From Bedellia somnulentella (Eukaryota > Arthropoda > Insecta > Lepidoptera > Bedelliidae), in contig OY755176.1 of assembly GCA_963576735.1 (NCBI GenBank), positions 11,021,423-11,085,422 on the forward strand: a stretch of DNA of 64,000 nt. The letters run 5' to 3'. Shown here piece after piece: positions 21,831 to 31,475 of this stretch. The notes under the pieces were generated by a model. The model did no database searches. It had not been told where the DNA came from and saw nothing but the letters and a program-made list of their open reading frames with translations. Within the stretch, counting starts at the first letter, position 1. The number at the start of each line of letters is the position of its first letter. The position numbers and the translations under genes are program-made.

Positions 21831-24311
21831 ATGGATATAAATAAGTGGAAGCGGTTCAAAAAAAGTGGATCATATAAAAGAAAAATTAAAAAGACATACC
21901 GAGAAATGTTAAACGCAGTGACTACTGAATTTTTAAAACCTGGTGAAGACCATATTGCAAACTCTAGCGAGGGTTCCGGACAAGATATTTCTATTACTAC
22001 TTTAGATGAAAAAGGTTGGGACTACGAAAATACAAAACCTTTGAGTGATATTGAAAGCGATGGTCAGGAAGAATCATCAGACTATAACAAAAATGTAGAG
22101 CTGCGGTATTCTATTAAAAATTGGGCTTTAGATTTTAATATTTCTCATGCTGCGGTTAACTCTTTACTTGAAATTTTAAACAAAAGAATAAGCAATGTTT
22201 TGCCTAAGGACGCACGAACGTTACTAGATACAAATAAAGAAATTTTGCACATCAGTGATTCTGCTCCAGGGCACTACTGGCACAATGGGCTCATCAAATG
22301 TTTGAAAAAAATATATGAAAATGTTTCTTGTTTGCCAAATGAGATTTCTTTAAACATAAATGTTGATGGATTGCCAGTGTTTAACAGTTCAAGATACCAG
22401 TTTTGGCCTATATTATGTACCATCTTTGAAATACCAAATTTGACACCGTTTGTTGTGGGTTAGTTAGTATACAAATGTATGTTTTTAAAGTTAGGTTTAT
22501 CAGAAACTCAAAGCATGTATGCATGTTTACGTTTTTAAGTGTTTTTCTCGATATGTAGTATAAAATAGTATACATATCTGTAGGTAAGAATTTTGTAATT
22601 TTTTATAGAAGTGTATTGTAACCTTATTTTTTTAATGAAAATTAAATGTTATTTTATTCTCAACAGGAATCTTTGCTGGCAATGGAAAACCATCAGATCT
22701 AGACGCTTTTTTAGGACCATTAGTAACAGAAATGAAGCAACTACTTGAAGAGGGATTAGCAATAAATAATGTTGCTGACTCAGGCGAAGAAAAAATAGTG
22801 CATGTAAAACTAAGAGCTTTCATTTGCGATTCGCCAGCCAGGGCTATGATAAAAGGTAAGTTGAGTCCTTATTATCTTACTTATAAAATGCTTAGCCTTA
22901 TGTTACATTATGTTATACTTATACGATATTTTAAATATTTTGAGTTCTGAAAATATATTGTCTACTTACATAATTGACAATAATGCATTCTTTATTTAGG
23001 TAGGTTTCATTCTACCAACCTGGAAAAGAGATCTTGACTAAATAAAATTATACGTTCATCATAATTATTTGTACTGACAGAATGACTACAGCTAATTTAA
23101 ATATCTTTACAGGTGTTGCGAATTTTAATAGCAAACATGGTTGCCTGAAATGCACAATCGTCGGTGAATACTCGCACAAATCTAATACTGTAACATTTGT
23201 TGGATCTCGAGGTCTTAAAAGAAACAATGACGACTTTCGTTTGAAGAAGTATGGACAACATCACAAGAAAGATTCACCTTTGCTGAAGTTAAACATCGAT
23301 ATGATTGAAGATTTTCCTGTATCGGATTCACTGCATTTAATAGATCTGGGCTTGATGAAAAGGCTTTTGATAGATTGGAGGGATGGAAATTTTGGCACTT
23401 ACTTAACGAAATGGAATGCTCAGACCATAGAAAAGGTTAATAGTTTTTTGATAGATCGTAAAATGCCAAAAGAGATACACAGATCAGTAAGGTCGGTTGA
23501 CGTTCTAGCTCATTGGAAGGGGTCTGAATACCGTTGCTTTTTTTACTATCTCAGTTTTATAATACTTAAGGAAACCTTAAGAACTGAACCTTATAACCAT
23601 TTCATGCATTTATATTGTGCTATTACCATTTGCTCCAATGAGAGATATTTCTCTTTGCTTCGTGTTGCTGAAGAAATGTTAACATATTTCGTTGAGCAGT
23701 TTAAAACTATTTATGGAAAAGACTATATTACTAGTAATATACACAACCTCCTGCACTTGGTTGAAGAGGTAAGAAAATTTGGAATCCTTCAAAACTTTAA
23801 TGCATATTGCTTTGAGAATAAACTTTACTCAATAAAAAAAATTGTCAGACAAGGAAACAGAGCACTTGCTCAAGTCGCTAACAGAATAAATGAAATGTCT
23901 TCAATAGATATAGACAAACTTAAATCAAACAAAAAATATCCAACAATAACGAAAGGGAAAAGCCGAAAATCTCTTTTTGTTTTAGAATTGGGGACGTTTA
24001 TATTATCAGCCAAAAAACAAGATAAATGGTTTCTGACCAAAGCAAATCATGTCGTGGAGTTTATATCGGTAAATTTTAAGAATATAGAGAACCAAGAGCA
24101 AGAAATAGAAATACACGGCTACCATATCAGAGCCACCCAAAATGCTTTTGAGGAACCTATTTGCTCTTCACTTTTAAATATCTTCAAATGTGATTGCAGG
24201 GATCTTCAAAAGATTAGAGACGTGTATAAAGTTTCAGACATTAAGTGTAAGCTTGTCAATGTGTTATATAATACAGATTTATATTTGGTGCCATTACTAC
24301 ATACATTATAA
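21831..24311 (+). CDS. Tnp2-like DDE transposase (three exons)
   Basis: Joining 21831-22458, 22667-22855 and 23113-24311 gives an uninterrupted 671-residue protein. Both introns are phase 1 with donors G|GTTAGT and AG|GTAAG and acceptors CAACAG and TTTACAG. The ATG at 21831 gives a basic start (MDINKWKRFKKSGSYKRKIKK without its last residue), usual for this family. Key segments are INVDGLPVFNSS (D179), WPILC, PFVVGIFAGNGKPSDLDAFL, LRAFICDSPARAMIKG (D264), HGCLKC (C283, C286), DSLHLIDLGLMKRLL (residues 344-358) and HWKGSEYRCFFYY (E411). D179, D264 and E411 are my candidate catalytic triad. I recognise the order as the Tnp2/Transposase_21 fold known from CACTA-type elements and animal relatives. 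A terminal domain after about residue 500 (PTITKGKSRKSLFVL) is unassigned. The protein should cut and paste the element in the nucleus. No disabling change is seen. Confidence 0.9.
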
Positions 24312-24703
24312 CATAGGTTAAAGGTTTTGAATAAAAAAAACATGTCTAAAATTTTACATTTCTTTTATTCATCATTTAGTCAAAAGCTTTTGATAATTAG
24401 GTAACTAAAAATTAAACTCTGTTGGGCAGCGAACCTATATCTTGGCTTACAAAACGAGTTCTGCCAAATTCGCAAAATAATCTGTTAATTAACTTACATG
24501 ATTATGTACTTTTAAATAATCAGTCTTTTTAATGAGGCAACTTAATATCATTCCACTAAAAATTACTTAACAGACTGGTAAATTCAACTAAAAATACAAT
24601 TGACATTTTAATCAGTCTAATAATGAGTCTCTACGATTGTATATTTTTTAAAACTACCCTAACAATTAAAATAAAATAAAACATACATAAACAACCTGTG
24701 TCT

Positions 24704-24940
24704 TTAAAGCTGCCGACAAATCTGCCGCCCCGCGCCGCGTTGCGGTGCGTCCGCGGCGCGGTATTGTTTTGTAATGTATGAGTTACTATAGAACCTGTCA
24801 CACCTAGACCGCACCGCAAACGCCCGCCGCTCCGGGTTGCGGTGTGACAGTTTCCATAGCAACTCATACATTATAAACAAATACCGCGCCGCGGACGCAC
24901 CGCAACGCGGCGCGGGGCGGCAGATTTGTCGGCAGCTTAA
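24704..24940. mobile_element. GC-rich palindromic MITE, TTAA target
   Basis: Inverted ends GCTGCCGACAAATCTGCCGC run about 100 bp into the element, including CGCGCCGCGTTGCGGTGCG. TTAA(A) flanks both sides (24704-24708 and 24937-24941). It is strikingly GC-rich in an AT-rich host and encodes nothing; a 78-codon minus frame across it is incidental. TTAA target use suggests mobilisation by a piggyBac-type transposase. Confidence 0.88.
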
Positions 24941-24965
24941 ATGTGCAAATCCTTTCGGGGATTTA

Positions 24966-24969
<4 letters not shown>

Positions 24970-25001
<32 letters not shown>

Positions 25002-25330
25002 ATTTATTGAAACATCAAAAAAAGAACAAATGGGCTTATATAACCTTCATCACATTTGTTATAAACGAAGAATTTATACAATTTATAATAAGCCGTATGG
25101 AAGACTCTATTCCCTTTACTAGGTTAAACCTGTAAGAAAGGGTCATAGGGAAATACAACGGTTGCTTGTTCAACTTCGTAAAACTTTGTAAAGATAGGAA
25201 TATAAGAATAAAATTTAAAAAGAAATAATAATAACTTAATAACTTATCGAAACATACAAATTAAAATTAAAAATTAAATTAAATTAAAATTAAATAGAAA
25301 ACAATATTAATATAAGGACATCCTTCAGAG
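24970..25330 (-). repeat. retroposon-like 3' end with ATA microsatellite
   Basis: An (ATA)n run at about 24974-25000 is followed by sequence whose minus strand ends TGTTTCAATAAATAAATTAT, a polyadenylation-type end plus simple tail. The body to 25330 includes AAATT-type simple repeats and is not assignable to a family. Confidence 0.4.
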
Positions 25331-26126
25331 TAAGTAAAGTGTTTTTGTGTGTATGATGAGTGTGAGTGTTGTGTGTGAGTATATGTCTGTTGGAGGTTTG
25401 GGAGATTTGGAAATTAAGATATAGTGTTTAGGTGATGGTTTTAAGAAGAACTGACTGAACAATATTTCCTTTGTAAGGTTGGCCCGAAATTAAAATATAT
25501 CTAATCTTCCATACTTACTAAAGTCACAAACAGGTCAACAGACTTTGTATGGGAGGTCAAGATTTTTGTTTATATCCGCTATTATTTTTCTTGACGAAGG
25601 GATTTGCGCATTTTAAGTAGTACACATTTTATGTAAGTACCTACAATGGGTAGGATGCGTTTTTACAGAAGCAGAGTAAATTAAAGCAGTCAAACTAAGT
25701 GAGATTGAGATCTGCTGAAATGAAGCCGAGAATTTTGTCATTGAATCTTCTGTTAAAACTTACCCTACATATATCAGCACGAAAAAACATCTTTCCTTAT
25801 GCATGTGCAAGGTGCATTCGGATTTTTGCTGTTCTAGACAACAAAAAAGGAACCGGGGTATGAAAAATGTTTACCGTGCTGACAGATAAATTCAATTTCT
25901 TAACAAGTAACTAGTCTAAAAAAATAAAAAGTAGTTAATAACAATTAACAAAACAATAAAACAATCATTGCTCATACTTGGTTTGCATTAATCATATTTT
26001 TGGGTCTTTTAGACCGGGGCTATATAAACAAAATCATCCTTTTTAAAGGGCAAAAAGCTAAAAAAAAAAACAATGGAAAGTACTTAAACTTAATTGGAAA
26101 AATGTGATGATGATGAGACTTTGACA
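25331..26126. other. non-coding interior of the DNA transposon
   Basis: No gene or clear repeat is visible. The convergent transcription units end on each side of it (24311 from the left, 26127 from the right). Confidence 0.4.
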
Positions 26127-27201
26127 TTAATTATTCGGCTGCACAACATCAACAGCAGAATTGGATGGTTGTACAGCATTATTAGCAGAACCAGATGGCT
26201 GTACTGCATCAGAACGAGGCGGCTGATGTACCTCCACATCAACCTCCAAGATCTCAACTGGAACTGGTTGTTCTGGAATTGTGACGTTTTCAGAAGTTGT
26301 TGCAATCTTATTTCTTTTTCCCTTAACTCTCTGCCTTGAAGCAGACGTCCTCTTATTGCTCTCACAGCGCTGACGAGCATTTTTCAGTATGATTTTGAAA
26401 AACTTTTCACATTCTGCTTTTGTGAATGTTTTGTCCGATTCGAAAACAGTCTCAAAAAAAAAGCTTATCGTGTTTTTGAAACCTTTGAAACAAATTTTAT
26501 CCCCATCACTGTCTTTTTTTGATGATCCTGTCCATGAACAACCTTTAAGAAACTCTCTTTCAAACAAGTGATCAATTAGGTAGTATGCGTTCGTACTGCC
26601 CTTTCCAGATCCTTTGTTACATAACTTAAGTAATTTTTTTTGGTATTCTTCTTTAAGTTTTGGGTCAGTAAGATTTTTTTCAAAATCATTGAAATCCTCT
26701 AAGTTTCTTATAATTTTAATTGCATCATCCTGGTTTAGAGCAGGGGATTTAGAAGATAGTTTTATATATTCATCGAACTGAATCTGAAATTCTGAATATT
26801 TTAATAGTAATTTGCTTTGAAGTTCAAACATAGCATTTTGATTATTTAGAATTGTTTTGATATCCTGTTTAATAGCCTGCACATCCTCTTGTATTTGCTG
26901 CATTTGCGTATTATCTGGACCGCTTTGTTTGAAAGCGACGTTCGTTATCGGTCTCGGTATCAGACCGATCACTCATAGCGTCTATTTCATTTTCTGCATC
27001 CTTTAACGTTCTTAAATTGCTTCTCTTCACTATACAATTAATAGGTGTCCAAGTTTGGTCTGGATCACAGTTTTCAGCTCTTCTCAGTTTATCCTGTTTA
27101 TTTTTGGGCCAAAACAAAATACCATTCCGCTCCCATCGATCTGGTACAGCCGTCAATCTCAATCTACCTCTTTCCATTGTCTGAACTACTTTATAGGGCA
27201 T
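26127..27201 (-). pseudogene. DUF4806-type transposon accessory protein, one frameshift
   Basis: The start ATG is at 27201 (MPYKVVQTMERGRLRLTAVP). The N-terminal part has GILFWPKNKQDKLRRAENCD, DQTWTPINCIVKR and ENEIDAMSDRSDTE, the usual first module of insect DUF4806 proteins. A +1 shift is needed between 26972 and 26911, then the frame reads MQQIQEDVQAIKQDIKTILN (coiled coil) and DFNDFEKNLTDPKLKEEYQK, CNKGSGKGSTNAYYLIDHLF and LKGCSWTGSSKKDS, which are DUF4806 proper. The C-terminus has two to three copies of a NAVQPSxSA decapeptide. No splice sites bridge the frames, so I read a one-base indel. Proteins of this type occur beside transposases and as domesticated host genes; a DNA-binding or transposition-helper role is inference. 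Confidence 0.75.
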
Positions 27202-28308
27202 TGTGATTGGTAGTAAAAATCTGAAAATTAATAAATATATAAGTGAGTTTTCGTACATCATATACAGCACCATTTACTTCCTTAAGAATGCTTTTTCTAC
27301 AAGTAAAATAACTAATTAACAATATTACCAGATTTACAACCCACCCAGAACAGGACTCAAACCCACAACATTAGCAGTTTGCCATTATGAAATCAATAAT
27401 GAGAGAAGAGAGACCGGAGGCTGGACTATAATGTTTTTATTAGGTAGGTAGTATCCCACTGCTGAGAAAACAGCCTACCTTATGATGTTTTATATAAAGG
27501 TAATGTTTATGAATACCTTCCCTTTCTTTCAGTAGTGAACCGACCACCTATGAGTTTGAGATAAGTTTCTACTTTTACTTGAGAAAGGATCATTTCGACG
27601 ATCAACACCTCACCTATTTTAAAATTAGATTAAACCAAACCACCTAAGTATAAAATAAATATAATTTGATAATTCAATGAAAAAATACCAAAATTTCAAA
27701 TGTTACGTTACCTATGACTATGAATATGTATAGATTATACACTAAATTAAGCACTAAACTACGTTCTCACTGTTCGGTTGATTTATTTATACTGATCTTT
27801 CGCTCTAACTCTAACACTAAATAAATAAACAAAAGGTAATATGATTTGAGACGCACGGTGATTCCCCGGTACCATGCTATGCTGTAAAGTAGAAGATCGG
27901 CAACGTCGCGCGTAGACCACTATATTTTTTATGGCAGCAAACACGACAAACTAAGAAGAAGCAGTTTACTATAAGTTTACGGTCCATATTTGATCGACTC
28001 AAATTGACAGCATAATATATGCTCGCACGCAAGTGATTTTGCCCGATCAGTATAAAGGCGACAACGTTCCCAGATTTAATAGCATGACTTGAATCAAGTA
28101 GGGTGGTAAAGGAGAATGCTATGCCAGTAGGTACTTTTTGTTATATTCTGTAGGAAATGTGTAAACGTTGATGTAATAATGACTAATTATAAGATAGCTA
28201 CCTATTTAAATATTTTTTTAATTATAAGTTAATAAAGGAACATTCACTTTTACTCACATAAAATAATATTGTGTGACGTAGATAGTGACATTACATATTG
28301 AGTAAATA
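27202..28308. other. non-coding interior; possible tRNA-like SINE remnant at 27320-27480
   Basis: On the minus strand near 27360 GTGGGTTTGAGTCCTG resembles a B box, and TATCCCACTGCTGAGAAAAC (about 27450) resembles a SINE body. The rest to 28308 shows nothing I can support. Confidence 0.3.
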
Positions 28309-28587
28309 TTATTTACAAATCTCACATTCGTCTGTTGGAAAGTGATCATAAACTGCGTAAGTAAAACAGTTGTCACACCAAAACCAATCTTGATACAGCA
28401 ATGCTCTAATGCGTTCTTGATTCTTAATAAAATGAAAATTTCTATTGTTAATAGAAACCAGGCTGTGACAACCGGGACATGTCTCAGATAACACGAAATG
28501 TGTAACACTCCAAGGCCATCGAAGACTTCTTAGAGATCGAAAATGTTTTTTGGTTAAAAATCCATCAATATCCAGGATTATCGGCAT
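28309..28587 (-). CDS. small CxxC-rich protein of unknown function
   Basis: The frame encodes 92 residues starting MPIILDIDGFLTKKHFRSLR. Six cysteines form three pairs: C37PGC40, C71DNC74 and C88EIC91, with an aromatic YQDWFWCDNC segment. This suggests a zinc-ribbon or treble-clef metal site. The gene lies on the minus strand just inside the right subterminal repeats, so its promoter would sit in the right end, upstream of the DUF4806-type gene in the same direction. The two could be separate genes or exons of one transcript. I do not recognise the family. There are no stops or frameshifts, unlike the DUF4806 neighbour, so it may still be functional. Confidence 0.6.
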   Translation of the reverse strand: MPIILDIDGFLTKKHFRSLRSLRWPWSVTHFVLSETCPGCHSLVSINNRNFHFIKNQERIRALLYQDWFWCDNCFTYAVYDHFPTDECEICK

Positions 28588-28734
28588 ATCGACCTGTTAA
28601 TTAATTAAATTAAGTCAAATAAAAATAAAGTTTTAACTAATTTTCAATCCTTAAAATATTCCTTCAGTTTATATTTAAAAATTTTCATCTGGGCATTGCG
28701 GAACCCTAATCATTAACAATGGCGAATCTTCTTC

Positions 28735-29350
28735 GGTTTTGAGATAGACCAATATAAAACCTAGATACTTATATTGGCTCTATATAGCACTTAGGAATGC
28801 TAAAAAGACTTATTTTAGCTCTATTTTACACCTGGGAATGCTCACCAACAAAATGGCAGCTGCCTGCATAATATTTATGAAATAATATTTAATTCTATTA
28901 TGTAAATAAGCAAGATTCATGAAGCGCTTAAAAATATTGAACATAACCCTATGAGTTTTCACAGAAAAATCACGTTTCCCTGACGTTATTCGCTACACAA
29001 GATACAAACGGGACCTATATTATGGCTAACATTAATTAATTCTAAATAATACTTACCTTTAAAGGATAAAGAACAAATATTATTTAAAAAATCCAGAGCG
29101 AAACAACGTGCAACACACTCACTTTGACTGTTTACATTACAACGGCTTATATTAGAATTGTTAGGCGCGTATTCATCTTATTTTTGACTATAAGTTACTT
29201 ATATTGACATTTGCAGGAGTAATTACACTGACGTAATTCGATTATAGGAGCCATATAGGCGTATATGGCATTTAAGCGGGCTAATTTAAATGTGCATTAA
29301 GTAAAATTTGACTTATATAATGGGCCCTTTCTGCAACTTATATGAGGATA
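28735..29350. repeat. right subterminal repeat cluster
   Basis: Motifs ACTTATATTGGCTCTATATA, ACTTATATTGACATTTGCAG, GGAGCCATATAGGCGTATAT and AACTTATATGAGGATATAAG recur. They resemble the left cluster in inverted arrangement, including GGAGTAATT and TTTGCA words. Confidence 0.7.
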
Positions 29351-29405
29351 TAAGTATCATATAGTCCTCAAGAAATTATGGTTCTAGGATAATTTAAAAA
29401 CCACT

Positions 29406-29419
29406 TTTTGCTTGTTGGG
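29406..29419 (-). repeat. right terminal inverted repeat
   Basis: TTTTGCTTGTTGGG mirrors 21029-21042 exactly. Confidence 0.95.
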
Positions 29420-29421
29420 AT

Positions 29422-30624
29422 GGTTTCACCAAAGGTAGGTCTACTGTAGATGCAGGAGTGTCACTAATGAAACATATTTTTAATTCATGGGAAAACTCCC
29501 GGGATGCATTAGGTATATTTTGTGACCTCACAAAAGCTTTTGATTGTGTAAAAAAAGAAATAGCGTTGATTAAACTTAAATATTACGGTTTTGACGAGCA
29601 AGCACTGAAATTAATGGCATCATATCTTCATAAAAGAACTTTAAAGGTTGATATTAATGGAACCACGTCGGAAGGATCGGAAATAGAGATGGGCGTTCCT
29701 CAAGGTTCTATACTTGGCCCATTACTGTTTCTGATTTACATTAATGATTTACCATTTATGGTACAAAAGTATTCTGAGATAGTTATGTTTGCAGATGACA
29801 CATCTTTAATATTTAATGTAGCGAGATCCTCTACATCTCTTGACGACGTAAATAAAGCTATCTCACTGGTATTGCATTGGTTTACTGTAAATAACCTGGT
29901 TCTAAATGCCAAAAAAACTAAATGTATTAAATTTACTTTACCGAATGTTAGGCAAGTTGATAACAATATTGTTATTGATAGTGAACAAGTAGAATTAGTG
30001 AAAGAAACAAAATTCCTAGGGATAATAATCGATTCTAAGTTGCAATGGGGACCCCATATACTAACACTTTCTAAAAGGCTGAGCTCAGCAGCGTATGCCG
30101 TGCGTAAGATTAGAGAAATAGCAGACGTAGAAACAGCTCGCATTGTGTATTTCAGTTATTTTCATAGTATTATGTCGTACGGTATTTTATTATGGGGTAA
30201 AGCGGCTGATGTTCATAAAGTTTTCGTCTTACAAAAGCGAGCTATCCGATCTATTTACATGTTGAGGTCGAGGTATTCGTTGCGCGAAAAATTTAAAGAT
30301 ATTGGCATTTTAACTGTCCCTTGCCAATACATATTTGAGAATTTAATGTATGCCAAAAAGAATATAGGCCAATTTAGTAAAGTTAGTGATAGGCATACTG
30401 TTAATACTCGAAATAAGGAGAAACTTAACGTACCGAAGTGGAGACTTAATAAAGTAAGTAACTCCTTTATGGGACTATCCCTGAAAATGTTCAACAAACT
30501 TCCTTCTGACATATTGGAATTGCCTGTGGCATCTTTTAAAAAGGCAATAAAAGCCATGCTTTTAAAGAAGTCTTACTACAGTGTTCAAGATTTTTTAAAC
30601 GACAAGGACCCAACGCGCACATGA
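29422..30624 (+). pseudogene. LINE ORF2, C-terminal part: reverse transcriptase
   Basis: This resumes in frame with DEQY at 21028 as GFTKGRSTVDAGVSLMKHI. RT motifs are GIFCDLTKAFDCV (A), MGVPQGSILGPLLFLIYIND (B), VMFADDTSL (C, with F in place of Y), NAKKTKCIKF (D) and TKFLGIIIDSKLQW (E). The thumb and C-terminal region continues to LLWGKAADVHKVFVLQKRAI and ends at TGA 30624. The part itself has no internal stop. It is separated from its start only by the transposon insertion and the upstream frameshift. The block set fits CR1/Jockey-group LINEs. Confidence 0.9.
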
Positions 30625-31004
30625 CCGTGTCCGTAAAGCTATAAATCTTCCCTCGTTATTCCTAGGAATAATTGTCTGGTGAGGATTTTTCTTCTCACGT
30701 TATGTGATTGGTTTTTGTGATGGACAATTTATTTTAAATATGTCAAACTAGCGTTTGGTTTTGTCGCATAGAAAATCTTTTATAAAGTAAAAACATGTTA
30801 ATAAACTGAAATTGTACAAACCATGTTTTGAAAAAATGAAAAAATGTGAATGTAAAGAGTTTCTTTGTTGCTTCTTCTCTTTACGAACACCTTCCGAAGC
30901 AACGGACTAATGATAAATTTAAAAAAATTTGACGTTCAAAAAATGTTAATTTTTAACTTAATTTTGAAAAATAAACTTTTTGACTTTTTTTTTGACTTTT
31001 TGAC
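30625..31004 (+). other. LINE 3' UTR and TTTTTGAC tail
   Basis: Non-coding, AT-rich. It ends in three imperfect TTTTTGAC units directly at the minisatellite junction, taking the place of a poly(A). Confidence 0.7.
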
Positions 31005-31243
31005 TGTTTGATCACTGGGATGATCTGACTGTTTGATCACTGGGATGATCTGTTTGTTTGATCACTGGGATGATCTGACTGTTTGATCACTTGGATGATC
31101 TGACTGTTTGATCACTGGGATGATCTGTTTGTTTGATCACTGGGATGATCTGTTTGTTTGATCACTGGGATGATCTGTTTGTTTGATCACTGGGATGATC
31201 TGACTGTTTAATCACTGGGATTATCTGTTTGTTTGATCACTCT
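31005..31243 (+). repeat. minisatellite of hairpin-forming units, right part
   Basis: Units of GATCACTGGGATGATC plus TGTTTGTTT or TGACTGTTT continue the array of 17035-17459. Late units carry changes such as ACTTGGATG and GGGATTATC. Confidence 0.95.
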
Positions 31244-31475
31244 ATGAACCATGAATGCGAACACTTATTAGTGACTTTCCTTTAGTGAGGATTGTTGTAA
31301 TAACTTTTTTGCGTGTGAGTTCCTGAAAAGCATTTAAGTAATAAAGTATTTTTTTGTTTTGAAATTGAACAATCCTCATTGAGGAAGTCAGTATTTTGGA
31401 CAAATGATATTGTCATCTGATATTGTTTCAGATGTCGAGTAACACACGAGGACGTGTGTCTTGTCAGGATGGCCG

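Larger units (their letters stand above)
21029..29419. mobile_element. autonomous-type DNA transposon with Tnp2-like transposase (CMC-like)
   Basis: The 8391-bp element has terminal inverted repeats CCCAACAAGCAAAA, then a second matched block AAATTATCCTRGAA displaced by about 10 bases on one side. It is flanked by a 2-bp AT duplication (21027-21028 and 29420-29421). Removing the element and one AT gives GAC GAG CAA TAT GGT TTC ACC in the LINE ORF2 frame (DEQYGFT), a natural RT sequence, which fixes both ends to the base. It encodes a spliced transposase (plus), a DUF4806-type protein (minus) and a CxxC-rich small protein (minus), and has subterminal repeats at both ends. The 2-bp duplication, subterminal repeats and Tnp2 similarity suggest the CACTA/Mirage/Chapaev group, but the ends do not begin CACT. 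Confidence 0.9.
17460..31004 (+). mobile_element. CR1-like LINE, about 5.15 kb, interrupted by a DNA transposon
   Basis: The LINE splits the minisatellite precisely: ...GATGATCTGAC at 17459 and TGTTTGATCAC at 31005 join to the normal repeat. It has a 5' UTR of about 420 bp, ORF1 (17884-19371) with a coiled coil and an esterase-like domain, and ORF2 (19374 to 30624, split by 21029-29419) with AP-type endonuclease and reverse transcriptase. The end is a TTTTTGAC-repeated tail with no poly(A), a habit known from CR1-group elements. No convincing target duplication is seen beyond TGAC. ORF2 carries one frameshift near 20220-20264. Confidence 0.9.

Noticed and set aside
24631..24867. 78-codon minus-strand frame as a gene
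   Set aside because: It runs across the palindromic GC-rich MITE and has no coding character.
29736..30143. 135-codon minus-strand frame opposite the reverse transcriptase
   Set aside because: It is the antisense shadow of LINE ORF2, which has clear RT motifs.
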